NCBI GenBank assembly: GCA_965215765.1
Contig: OZ244118.1
Coordinates: 1,116,001-1,180,000, forward strand
Origin: G965212025 sp965215765
GTDB taxonomy: Bacteria > Pseudomonadota > Gammaproteobacteria > Poriferisulfidales > Oxydemutatoraceae
Direction: 5' to 3'
DNA length: 64,000 nt
The position numbers were made by a program, and so were the translations under genes. A model generated the notes under the pieces. That model was not told the origin of the DNA. It worked only from the letters and a program-made list of their open reading frames with translations, and did not search any database. Shown here one piece after another: positions 16,628-25,556 of this stretch. Each line of letters begins with the position of its first letter. Position 1 is the first letter of the stretch.

Positions 16628-19600
16628 ATGGCAAACAGTGTTGGGAATTTATTTACGAAGTACTCGGCTACTTACAGTAAAGCTGGTGGAGAAGGCGCGG
16701 ATCGTGTGCCACTGACTGCAAAGGAGCTAAAAAAAGCGTCTCGAAATGAACTACGTGGTTTTGACGGGGATATTCTTCGCGTTAGCAAGCGTGGCGGTAA
16801 TTTTCTGGATCGCGTTGTGTGTTGGCTTGAAAGGCGTGTTTTTTCGCTTACGCGCAGCGGTCAAAGGGATTCAAGCCGGCAAAAGCACAGCCAGGAATTT
16901 GCTGCCCATGTTGGTGATGCGCTCGCAGAAATAGGCGTAGGTGCTGAAGGTGAAGGCAAACACGATCTGATAAGGAAAATAGAATCTGTTCAGAAGCGTG
17001 ATTTGCCGTTGCGCTCCGGTTTTGTTCAATCCATTCTTCAGGAAGTTGCGGCATTGCAGCGTAATGCTGGGCAGGGTGTACTGCCAGATATTGCCCAAAT
17101 GGCGTTTCCACCAGCAGCAGAAGTGATTCATCAAGAAGAGTTCCGTGATCAAGGTGTCGTGGTTCCTGATGGACAACTGGAACCTGGACGAGCGGCAGAA
17201 GTGGGTCATGGCGATCGTGACGAAGGTTTGCCTCAAGTTCCGGCCAATAGGGATAATGAGCCTGTAATTGTTCCCCAGAATCTGCCTGAACCCCATCATT
17301 TTGCCCCCGGGTGGAATGCAGGACATGAGCCGCGGCAGCATAAAGCACCTTTGCGAGCTCCGGAACAACAGCTGCAGGTGCCTCAAGCGCCCCAATTTCG
17401 AGAGTATGCGAGAGTTCCAGATCTAGCTCCCGAGCCTGCTCCAGAAGGGGCGGTCGGAGAAGGATTTAAGTTTGCGCAACAGAACAACGAAGACTTTAGA
17501 AATAGTCTTTTAGAGCCCGTAAAGACCAAGTTGGTTAATCCGGTGCTTCGCGAAAAAGGCTTTTATGACGAAATAACACAAGAGAAAACAGATGCCGCTG
17601 ACAGGATAACCTCTGAAATGGTGGATCGTGTTATTCAGCATTATGGTGGTCCTCAAAAGGCAAAAGAAGCAGTAGACGAAAATCTTGGTTTAGTTAGGTT
17701 TGCAGAGAATCTAAATCTCAACGAGAATCAGTTGCAGAGTCAGGCACTTAAAAATGTAATTGAGGGCTTGGCCGCTAATCAGAAGGAAAATATGGGTGCA
17801 GCTGTCAATGAGTTATATGAAGCAGAAATTGGTGGCCAGCAGCATCAAGTACCTTTGCTAGCTCCGGTTCAGTTGCCGCAGGAACCTCAAGCACCGCAAG
17901 ATCAACCTGTGCATGCCCCATTAGATAGGGAAGATGTTCAGGAAGCGATTCCAGCACCCCAACTTCAAGAGAATGTGAGAGCTCCAGCCCCAGTTCCCGA
18001 GGCTGCTCCAGAAGGGGCGGTCGGAGAAGGATTTAAGTTTGTGCAACAGAGCGATCAAGATTTTAAAAACAGTCTTTTTGAGCCCGTAAAGACCAAGTTG
18101 GTTAATCCGGTGCTTCGCGAAAAAGGCTTTTATGTCGAAGTGACACAAGAGAAAACAGACACCGCTGACAGGATAGCCGTTGATATGGTGGGTCGTGTTA
18201 TTCAGCATTATGGTGATGCTCAAAAGACAAAAGAAGCAGTAGACGAAAATCTTTATTTTCTTAAGTTGGCAAATCGTGAAACTCTCAGCGAGAATCAGTT
18301 GCGGAATATAGCACTTGAAAATATAATTAAGGGCTTAGCAACTCATGAAAAGGATAAGATGAATGCAACTGCCAATGAGTTATATGAAGCAGAAATTGGT
18401 GGCCAGCAGCATCAAGTACCTTTGCCAGCTCCGGTTCAGTTGCCGCAGGAACCTCAAGCACCCCAACTTCAAGAGGATGCGAGAGTTCAAGTTCTCGCTC
18501 CAGACTTTGCTCCAGCAGAGCCAGTTGAAGGAGCCTTTCAGTTTGCGCAACAGAGCGATCAAGACTTTAGAAACAGTCTTCTTGATCCCGTAAAGACCAA
18601 GTTGGTTAATCCAGTGCTTCGCGAAAAAGGCTTTTATAACGAAGTGACACAAGAGAAAACAGATGCCGCTGACAGGATAGCCTCTGATATGGTGAGTCAT
18701 GTTATTGATTATTATGGTGGTGCTCAACAGGCAAAAGAAGCAGTAGACGAAAATCTTGGTCTTCTTAAGCTTGCAGGTAATCCAGATGTTAGCGAGAATC
18801 AGTTGCAGAATCAGGCACTTGAAAATGTAATTGTGGGCTTGGCCACTAATCAGAAGGGAGATATGAATGCAGCTGTCGGAAGGATATATGGAGTCATAGT
18901 AGATGGCGCACAAATTGAAGAACTGGAGCAGCAAGTGCCAGAAGCACAAGGAGGCTATGCACCATTGCCGCAGAATCTGGTAGCAACTTTGCGTGCTCCA
19001 CTACCTCGGCATGACGCTACGGCGCAGGGAGCACCCCAAGCTCCCCAACGTCAAGCTGCCGCGAGAGTTCAGATTCCTACTGGCCCTGAATCTGAACAAC
19101 TAGCAGAACCGGTTCAAGGCGATTTTAACAGAAGTGGGCTTAATGTTCCCGAGGAGAGGAGTAATAAGCCCGAAGCTGTTTACCAGAACGTGTCTATTGA
19201 CAATGTTAAGGCCAATGATTCTGCCGTCCCCATACAGCCAAAAAGCCTTGACGACTTTGCAGAGATGTCTGTCCAAGCATTTAGTGAACGGCTTGGCGTA
19301 TACACGCGAGATAAACTTGTTGGCTCCTCCCTGACGGAGGAGTTGCAAAGGCGCAACAACTCTAGAATAACCGACAAAGCCTACGGCAGAATTGTGAGTC
19401 AAGTGACTTCGGAACTCGCTAAGATTACATTTGGTGAAGTCAATGGTGACAGTATGCGTAGCACCTATGATTTTGCGCAAAATCTACATGCTGAACGGCG
19501 TACAGCAAATGATAGTTTACAAAACCCCCACCCCCCGGGCAGATTGATACATGATGTGTTTATGACTGTAGCAAACAATATGTGCGAAGGGAAGGAGGAA

Positions 19601-21694
19601 TGGGTGAAAAGTTATATTTCTAGTGAAATTGATACCATGGTAGCGGTTCCCTTGGTTGCAAATGCTAATCAGAGCATACCGCAGCAAGCTCCTGTTCATG
19701 ACCCTGTTCGAGCAGAGGCGGTCGAAGGTACCTTTCAGTTTGCGAATCAGAACAACGATGACTTTATGAAGAGTCTTACGGGGGTAGTAAAGACCAAACT
19801 GGTTGTGCCGAAGCTTCACAAAAGAGGCTTTTATACAGGGAGGAACACAGATGATAAACTAAGTACCAATGATGTCATAGCCTCTCGAATGACGGGTCAT
19901 ATTATTGTTCTTTATGGTAATGTTGAAAATGTAAAAACGGCAGCAGACAAGAGTCTTGCTGAGCTTGGGGTGGCAAAAAATACAGGTGACAACAATAATC
20001 AGGTTCAGGCACTTGGAAATATGATTGAAAACTTGAGCGCTGATCGTGCGTCGAATATGGACTCAGCTTTCAACGTGGTATATGATGGACAAATTCAAAT
20101 CTTGCAGCAGCAAGCCCAGGCTCGGCCACCGCAGGCAGCATCTCAAGCACCCCAACTTGGAGAGGGTGCGAGAGTTCAACATCTCAATCCTGCCCCTGAT
20201 GCAGCAGGGTCAGCCATAGGAGGCTTTCAGTTTGCGCAACAGAGCAATGAAGATTTTAAAGCCAGTCTTTTTGAGCCCGTTAAGGACAAGTTTGTTAAAC
20301 CATTTCTTGACAAGAAAGGCTTTTATGTACATGGTTTTTCAAATGCTAAATTAGCTACCGCCGAAAATATAACCACTAGTATGGTGGATAAGGTTATTGG
20401 ATATTATGGTGGTGATGCACAAGCAAAAAAAGTAGTAGACGATATGTTGGAAATCTTAAATCTAACTAAAGACCCTGGTGATACCGAGAAACAGATGCAA
20501 AATTTAGCGCTGAATAATACAATAGAGAAATTGGGCACTGAACAAACGCAATTAATGAATAATTTTGTCGAGGTGGTATATGATACGGAAATTAAAAACC
20601 CGCAGCAGCAAGCTCCGATTCTGCAACGGCAGGCACCTCAAGCACCCCAACTTGAAGAGGGTGCGAGAGTTCAACCTCTCAATCTCGACCCTGTTCCAGC
20701 AGAGCCAGCCATAGAAGGTTTTCAGTTTACGCAACAGAGCGATGAAGCTTTTAAAGCCAGTCTTTTTGATCTCATATCGGCCAGGTTGGTTTATCCGGTG
20801 CTTGAAAAGAAAGGCTTATATAATAATCCAACACAAGAGACTATGAGAAACGCTAGTGTCATCCTTAGAGCCATTACCACTGATATGGGGGACTATGTTA
20901 TTAATAAAAATGGCGGTTATATGCAGGTAAAAAATGTAGCAAGCGAGAATCTGGGTCTTTTGAGGGCTGTTGCAGATCCGAATGATACCGATGAACAGTT
21001 GCAGAAGAACGCGTTGAATAGTGTAATAGATGGCTGGATCACTAATGATGAGGTTGGTATAAATGCAACTGTTGAAGACATGTATGAAAGGAGAGTAGGG
21101 GGCGCGGTAGAAGCATCAGGTGAAGTTCCACCACCGCCGCAGATGCGACCACAATTTGTGCCGCCTGTCCATGATGATTTTTCGCAACCAGTTGGGTCAA
21201 TGAGGCTCCCTCAACAACCTCAACCGCAGCGAGTAGCACCTCAGGTTGACCAACCTTTGGGTGCCCCGGATTCTTTGCAAGGAGCTGAGGCAATTGGAAT
21301 TGATCAGCCAAATTTCAATCCTGCTAAAGAAAATGCAATAAATATTTTTTTGGGGAGACTTGAAAAGAATGAACTTAAAAACCTTGTGCGAGCTGCTGCC
21401 TATGAAGTTATTGAAGAGGCAGGGTATGCTAATGCCACCGGTATTGAATCTGACTATGACTCTCTAGCTCATCCCACATATGCTGAACATATATCCAAGA
21501 ATACGTGGGAGAAACACAAACAATTCGCGATTAAAGCTTTTTCAAATAATTACGACATTCAGCAAAACAATGCGATAAGAGATCATAAACAGTTAGATTT
21601 GAATGTTGTAGAGGAACAGGCCATGAAGGTGTTTATCATCAATTTTAAAGCTGATTTCAGGAAGGACTTGCCAAAAATCAAACCTCAGGTTTAG
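16628..21694 (+). CDS. F2: giant array-family protein (1688 aa) with six M2 modules
   Basis: The largest family member. The order is N module (1-160), a Pro/Gln-rich linker, M2 copies starting near residues 278, 467 and 635, one M1 near 871, M2 copies near 1034, 1198 and 1363, then the C module from about 1565. Each M2 begins with an FQFAQQ-like motif followed by D-F-x-x-S-L and a K-G-F-Y turn. Linkers are rich in P, Q and A (for example LPQEPQAPQ). M2 copies 1-3 are the most alike, implying recent internal duplication; copy 6 and its linker are almost identical to the last M2 of F4. No signal peptide, membrane segment or enzymatic motif was recognised. Large modular size and Pro-rich linkers resemble secreted or structural proteins, but that is inference. 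Confidence 0.85.
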   Translation: MANSVGNLFTKYSATYSKAGGEGADRVPLTAKELKKASRNELRGFDGDILRVSKRGGNFLDRVVCWLERRVFSLTRSGQRDSSRQKHSQEFAAHVGDALAEIGVGAEGEGKHDLIRKIESVQKRDLPLRSGFVQSILQEVAALQRNAGQGVLPDIAQMAFPPAAEVIHQEEFRDQGVVVPDGQLEPGRAAEVGHGDRDEGLPQVPANRDNEPVIVPQNLPEPHHFAPGWNAGHEPRQHKAPLRAPEQQLQVPQAPQFREYARVPDLAPEPAPEGAVGEGFKFAQQNNEDFRNSLLEPVKTKLVNPVLREKGFYDEITQEKTDAADRITSEMVDRVIQHYGGPQKAKEAVDENLGLVRFAENLNLNENQLQSQALKNVIEGLAANQKENMGAAVNELYEAEIGGQQHQVPLLAPVQLPQEPQAPQDQPVHAPLDREDVQEAIPAPQLQENVRAPAPVPEAAPEGAVGEGFKFVQQSDQDFKNSLFEPVKTKLVNPVLREKGFYVEVTQEKTDTADRIAVDMVGRVIQHYGDAQKTKEAVDENLYFLKLANRETLSENQLRNIALENIIKGLATHEKDKMNATANELYEAEIGGQQHQVPLPAPVQLPQEPQAPQLQEDARVQVLAPDFAPAEPVEGAFQFAQQSDQDFRNSLLDPVKTKLVNPVLREKGFYNEVTQEKTDAADRIASDMVSHVIDYYGGAQQAKEAVDENLGLLKLAGNPDVSENQLQNQALENVIVGLATNQKGDMNAAVGRIYGVIVDGAQIEELEQQVPEAQGGYAPLPQNLVATLRAPLPRHDATAQGAPQAPQRQAAARVQIPTGPESEQLAEPVQGDFNRSGLNVPEERSNKPEAVYQNVSIDNVKANDSAVPIQPKSLDDFAEMSVQAFSERLGVYTRDKLVGSSLTEELQRRNNSRITDKAYGRIVSQVTSELAKITFGEVNGDSMRSTYDFAQNLHAERRTANDSLQNPHPPGRLIHDVFMTVANNMCEGKEEWVKSYISSEIDTMVAVPLVANANQSIPQQAPVHDPVRAEAVEGTFQFANQNNDDFMKSLTGVVKTKLVVPKLHKRGFYTGRNTDDKLSTNDVIASRMTGHIIVLYGNVENVKTAADKSLAELGVAKNTGDNNNQVQALGNMIENLSADRASNMDSAFNVVYDGQIQILQQQAQARPPQAASQAPQLGEGARVQHLNPAPDAAGSAIGGFQFAQQSNEDFKASLFEPVKDKFVKPFLDKKGFYVHGFSNAKLATAENITTSMVDKVIGYYGGDAQAKKVVDDMLEILNLTKDPGDTEKQMQNLALNNTIEKLGTEQTQLMNNFVEVVYDTEIKNPQQQAPILQRQAPQAPQLEEGARVQPLNLDPVPAEPAIEGFQFTQQSDEAFKASLFDLISARLVYPVLEKKGLYNNPTQETMRNASVILRAITTDMGDYVINKNGGYMQVKNVASENLGLLRAVADPNDTDEQLQKNALNSVIDGWITNDEVGINATVEDMYERRVGGAVEASGEVPPPPQMRPQFVPPVHDDFSQPVGSMRLPQQPQPQRVAPQVDQPLGAPDSLQGAEAIGIDQPNFNPAKENAINIFLGRLEKNELKNLVRAAAYEVIEEAGYANATGIESDYDSLAHPTYAEHISKNTWEKHKQFAIKAFSNNYDIQQNNAIRDHKQLDLNVVEEQAMKVFIINFKADFRKDLPKIKPQV

Positions 21695-21716
21695 AGAAAG
21701 CTGCAGAAGGGCATAC

Positions 21717-21775
21717 GGGGCGGTCTTTTTCTTGCAAAAAATCTCTGACGCTAATTTTGCCAAGCCGCCTATTCT
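21717..21775 (+). terminator. 3' hairpin of F2
   Basis: GGGGCGG and CCGCCTA arms about 40 bases apart, with an inner GC/GCC pair. The element recurs after F4, F7, F9 and F10. The T run lies after the first arm and the tail after the second arm is only weakly T-rich, so termination is plausible rather than certain. Confidence 0.4.
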
Positions 21776-22426
21776 ATACAGCTGTTATTGAAACTGTTGC
21801 TGGAACTGTTTCTGCAGAAGTCAGGGTTGAGTGTTGTCGGGGCACAGGATAACTGCGTATGTTTCTGGTTTACTATACGGGTAAGCTACGGGAAATTCTT
21901 CTTCTACACAATATGATCGGACATCGTAGCAATTATGAACATGTTGCACTTTTTACTCCAAGGGTAATTGATAGATGTTGGAGTTCAAGAACTCGTCACG
22001 CCGGATTCAGTATCCGCACACCACTGGTAGTTTCCCGGTCACCAAGTGTTCGACCTTCACTTGACTCGGCACATCTTTCAGCTGTGAAGGATGGTTCGAA
22101 GGAACCGCCTCATAACATGGAAGGTGTGCATGGTTTGGTGTTGGCAAAAGGAATGCTTCCCGGTTTATCACCATACGGGCAGTCGTCTGTTGTTTGGCTC
22201 GCTTTTTTGTCGGGTAGTCGTGCGTAACCCGGAGGTCACTCGCTTATGCCTGTCCATGTTGTGTTTCGCCGGTGCTGATTGATTTTTATGCCACCTGCTT
22301 TTCTCTGTGCAAACTGCACCTGAGTGGCTCAAGAATTCAAGGGTCGAGCCTCTGAAACGGGGCAAAGCGGGTGGGTCTTGTTTTGCCCGAAACAGGCGAA
22401 GACAGGTTGTTATAGGCTTTTCAGGT

Positions 22427-22718
22427 TAAAATGGCTGCCAATTGGTCTTGGAGTGATGGGTTAAGGTTCTAGCCGATGTGAGCAAATGGAGGTGGGAAAG
22501 TTGTATGTAGTAATGGTTGTTTCAATGCGTAAGCAGGCACTTGTTCTTTGCGTGTCGGTTTGGGGAAGGTGGCAAAAAAGGTTAAGAAACATCAAGCGTC
22601 CATGCTTGATAGTCAAAAATTTTATTACGGTCGGGAAAGGCTGTTTCTTCGATTGCAGAAGTGTGGGCGAATTGCGTTGGTCACACTTCGTGCCTGTAAA
22701 TTGTTACAGGAGGCCATG
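22427..22718 (+). promoter_or_regulatory. promoter and leader of F3
   Basis: TAAAAT is at 22427-22432. This is a distinct leader subtype shared only with F5: the leader ORF has TTG (22504) or an upstream in-frame ATG at 22486 and ends at 22719 with RRP instead of RRS. The hairpins remain pairable. Confidence 0.55.
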
Positions 22719-23858
22719 ATGGCAAACAATGTTGGGGATTTATTTGGGAAGTACTCGGCTACTTACAGTAAAGCTGGTGGAGAAGGCGAGGATCTTGTGC
22801 CGCTGGATCCAAAGGAGCAAAAAAAAGCGTCTAGAAATGAACTGCATGGTTTTGACGGGGGTGCTCTTCGCGTTAGCAAGCGTGGCGGTAATTTTCTGAA
22901 TCGCGTTGTGTGTTGGCTTGAAGACCGTGTTCTTTCGCTTACGAGAAGCGTTGGTCGTGAGCCTACAATTCGGCAAAAGCACAGCAGTGAATTTGCCAGG
23001 CATGTTAGTGCTGCGCTCACAGAAATAGGTGAGCATGGTGCTGACGGTGTGGAGAATCATTATCTAATGAAGAAAATTGAACTTGTTCAGAAGCGTGATT
23101 TGCCGTTGCGTTCAGGTTTTGTTCGATCCATTCTTTGGCAAGTTGCTCTACTGCAGTGTGACAGTGGGCAAGGTGTACTGCCAGATATTGCCAAGCAGGC
23201 GTTTCTGGCAGAACCACCAGCAGAACCACCAGCAGTACCAGGTGTGGATTATGGCGGTCGTGGTGAAGGTGAGCATCAAATTCCGGACGATAGGAATGTG
23301 GCACACAGAGGTGATCAGAACCAGCCTCCTCCCGACATTCCGGCCAACAAGAATGTAGCTGGAGGCGGTCAGCAACTGCCTCCCCAGATGGCGGCGGGAG
23401 TTCATAAAGCCGATGTGAGAGACTATAAAGACTTTGCAAACCTGTCTAGTGGTGACTTCACTGAAAAGCTTTGCCAATACATGGCAAATTTTGTCTCCAA
23501 AATTGTGGATGGGCAGTTGGATCAACGCGAATGTCGCATCACCAACCATCAGTGCGACCAAATTGTTCGAGAGACGACTTTGAGACTTGCTGATAACAAA
23601 TATCCAGGGGGTGAAGGCGAAGATCGTATACTTACCACCTTTGTGACTGCTCAAGACATGCACAAGCAACTTGTTGCCGAGAATGAGCAAAAAGGTTTCC
23701 CTAGATCCCCGGCTGATTTGGAAAAGACTGTGGTTACTTTAATAGGATACAACATAGGCGTAAACCAAGGGGACTGGATGGAAACGATTGTTTCTGAAAA
23801 TTTAAACAACCTGATGATAGAGCCCCCACCAGAGAATGCCGATCAGGGTATACCGTAG
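22719..23858 (+). CDS. F3: array-family protein, N-M1
   Basis: A 379-aa protein with the N module (1-160, subgroup with HSSEFARHVSAAL), a linker with PPAEPPAVP and DQNQPPPDIP stretches, and an M1 module from about residue 237 to the end. The stop TAG at 23856 cuts the protein off before any M2 or C module, although decayed linker and C-module sequence continues downstream to about 24.7 kb. The gene may therefore be a shortened survivor of a longer ancestor. It is a near twin of F5, which carries a nonsense change. The start is the second ATG of the overlapping pair. Confidence 0.8.
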   Translation: MANNVGDLFGKYSATYSKAGGEGEDLVPLDPKEQKKASRNELHGFDGGALRVSKRGGNFLNRVVCWLEDRVLSLTRSVGREPTIRQKHSSEFARHVSAALTEIGEHGADGVENHYLMKKIELVQKRDLPLRSGFVRSILWQVALLQCDSGQGVLPDIAKQAFLAEPPAEPPAVPGVDYGGRGEGEHQIPDDRNVAHRGDQNQPPPDIPANKNVAGGGQQLPPQMAAGVHKADVRDYKDFANLSSGDFTEKLCQYMANFVSKIVDGQLDQRECRITNHQCDQIVRETTLRLADNKYPGGEGEDRILTTFVTAQDMHKQLVAENEQKGFPRSPADLEKTVVTLIGYNIGVNQGDWMETIVSENLNNLMIEPPPENADQGIP

Positions 23859-24700
23859 CAATCACTCTATGATCAAGCCTGTGGTCAATGAGGTGCGGAA
23901 GTTCAAATTTCCGCTCCCGACCTTGCTCAAGTCTGGCGAGTCGAAGTAGACTTTCAGTAACAAGCACCTTTGTGTGCCCCAGCTTTCCAGCAGCCACCGC
24001 GGCAGCAATCATGACTTGTGCTTGCCCCGTGTGCCCCTGGGTTTTAGCCACCACCGCCTGGGCAATGACAACCTGTACCCCCCAGGATGATCATTCGCAG
24101 TCAGTCGGGTCATCAGTCAGGCTCCTTTAGCCACCGCCGCATCAAGCATCCCATCGTCAAGAAGGTGCGGAAGTTCAAATTCCTGATCCCGACCTTTCTC
24201 AAGCCGGGCGAGTCGAAGGAGACTTTCAGTAACAAGCACCTTTGTGTGCCCCAGCTTTCCTGCCGCCGCCACGGCAGCAACCATGACTTGTGCTTGCCCC
24301 GTGTGCCCCTGGGTTTTAGCCACCACCGCCCGGGCAATTACAACCTGCACCTCTCTCCCGGGACGATCTTTCGCAGTTAGTCGGGCCAACAGTTAGGCAC
24401 CTTTAGCCACCTTTAGCCACCTTTAGCCACCGCAGGCGTGGTAACCACAACCTTCGGGAGCCCTGGGCTTTTTGTAGCCAGTTGGGTGACGGAGTCAATC
24501 AGTCAAATGCTGGTTCCGCTAAAGGTGAGGAAATAGAAAAGCCGCGACTTAAAGACCGTATGTGTGCTGTTGCCGTGATGTTATTGGTGGGGCAGGGTAT
24601 GATGCTGATAATATTGAGTCTGATTATAACCTCGAAAAACTGCGGTTGTTGTTGGTTTTTTTATACATGAAAACTTACAGACCCCCCCTCTTCTACACAA
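23859..24700 (+). pseudogene. decayed 3' part of F3 (linker repeats and C-module remnant)
   Basis: No intact frame. Two copies of a ~270-bp linker-type repeat are visible, with a shared AACAAGCACC element at about 23958 and 24228. At about 24500-24690 frame-shifted C-module sequence can be read, resembling the ELKNRVRAAA and GYANATGIES region of F4. Stops occur in all frames. Confidence 0.65.
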
Positions 24701-25265
24701 TAAAGTTAGATGTCGCAGCAATTATGAATATGCTGCACCTTTTATTCCAAGGGCAATCGATAGATGTGGGAATCCAAGGGTTCGTCACGCCGGATGCAGT
24801 GCCCGCATAAGCCTTTCATAGCACTACTGCCTGCTTGTAGGCTTGAGATTGGTGCGTTTCGGCAACGGTCAGCCACCGGCAGTTTTCCGGTCACCATGTG
24901 TTCGACCGTTGCTTGACTCGGTACATCTTTCAGCTGCAGAGATTGACCTACAGGAACCTGTCTCGTGACATGGGGGAGGTGTTGGTAAAAGGAATGCGCC
25001 CCGGTTTGTCACCATACGCGCAGCCTGCTGTTGCTTGGGTTGCTTTTTTGTGCCGGATAGCCGTACGTAACCCACTGGCCACTCGCTTCCGCCGTCCATG
25101 TGGTGTTCGCCGGAGCTGATCGACTTTTATGCCACCCGCTTTTCTCTGTGCAAACTGCGCCCGGGTGACTCAAAAATTCAAGAGGTGGGGTCTCTAAATG
25201 GGACAGAGCGGGTGGGCTTTGTCGCCCGAAGCAGGCGGAAGATTGGATGTTTGTGCTTTTCAGGT
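24701..25265 (+). repeat. array inter-gene block upstream of F4
   Basis: Closely similar to 15827-16338, including the CCGGCAGTTTTCCGG element near 24877. It begins in sequence shared with the F3 flank. No gene is supported. Confidence 0.72.
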
Positions 25266-25556
25266 TACAATGGTCTCTAGTCGTTCTTGGAGCGATGGGT
25301 TGAGGTTCAAGCCGACATGGGCAAACGGAGGCAGGAAAGTTGTGTGTGGAATGACTGTTTTAATGCGTAAGCAGCCACTTGTTCTTTACGTTCAGGTCTG
25401 GGAAAGGTGGCAAAAAAGGTTAAGAAATATCGAGCGCCCATGCTTGATAGTCAATAATTTTATTATGGTCGGAAAAGGCCGTTTTTCGGGTTGCAGAAGT
25501 GTGCTCGAATTGCGTTGGCCACACTTTGTGGCTGTGAATTGTTACAGGAGGTCATG
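25266..25556 (+). promoter_or_regulatory. promoter and leader of F4
   Basis: TACAAT is at 25266-25271, 291 bases before the ATG. The leader ORF is 25342-25557 (GTG start). Confidence 0.6.

Larger units (their letters stand above)
21691..23999 (+). repeat. 2.3-kb segmental duplication, copy 1 (F3 copy)
   Basis: This segment runs from the end of F2 through the inter-gene block, leader, F3 and about 140 bases beyond. It is almost identical to 28286-30593, with a constant offset of about 6594 bases. The stretch 21776-22426 within it holds no gene. Confidence 0.88.
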
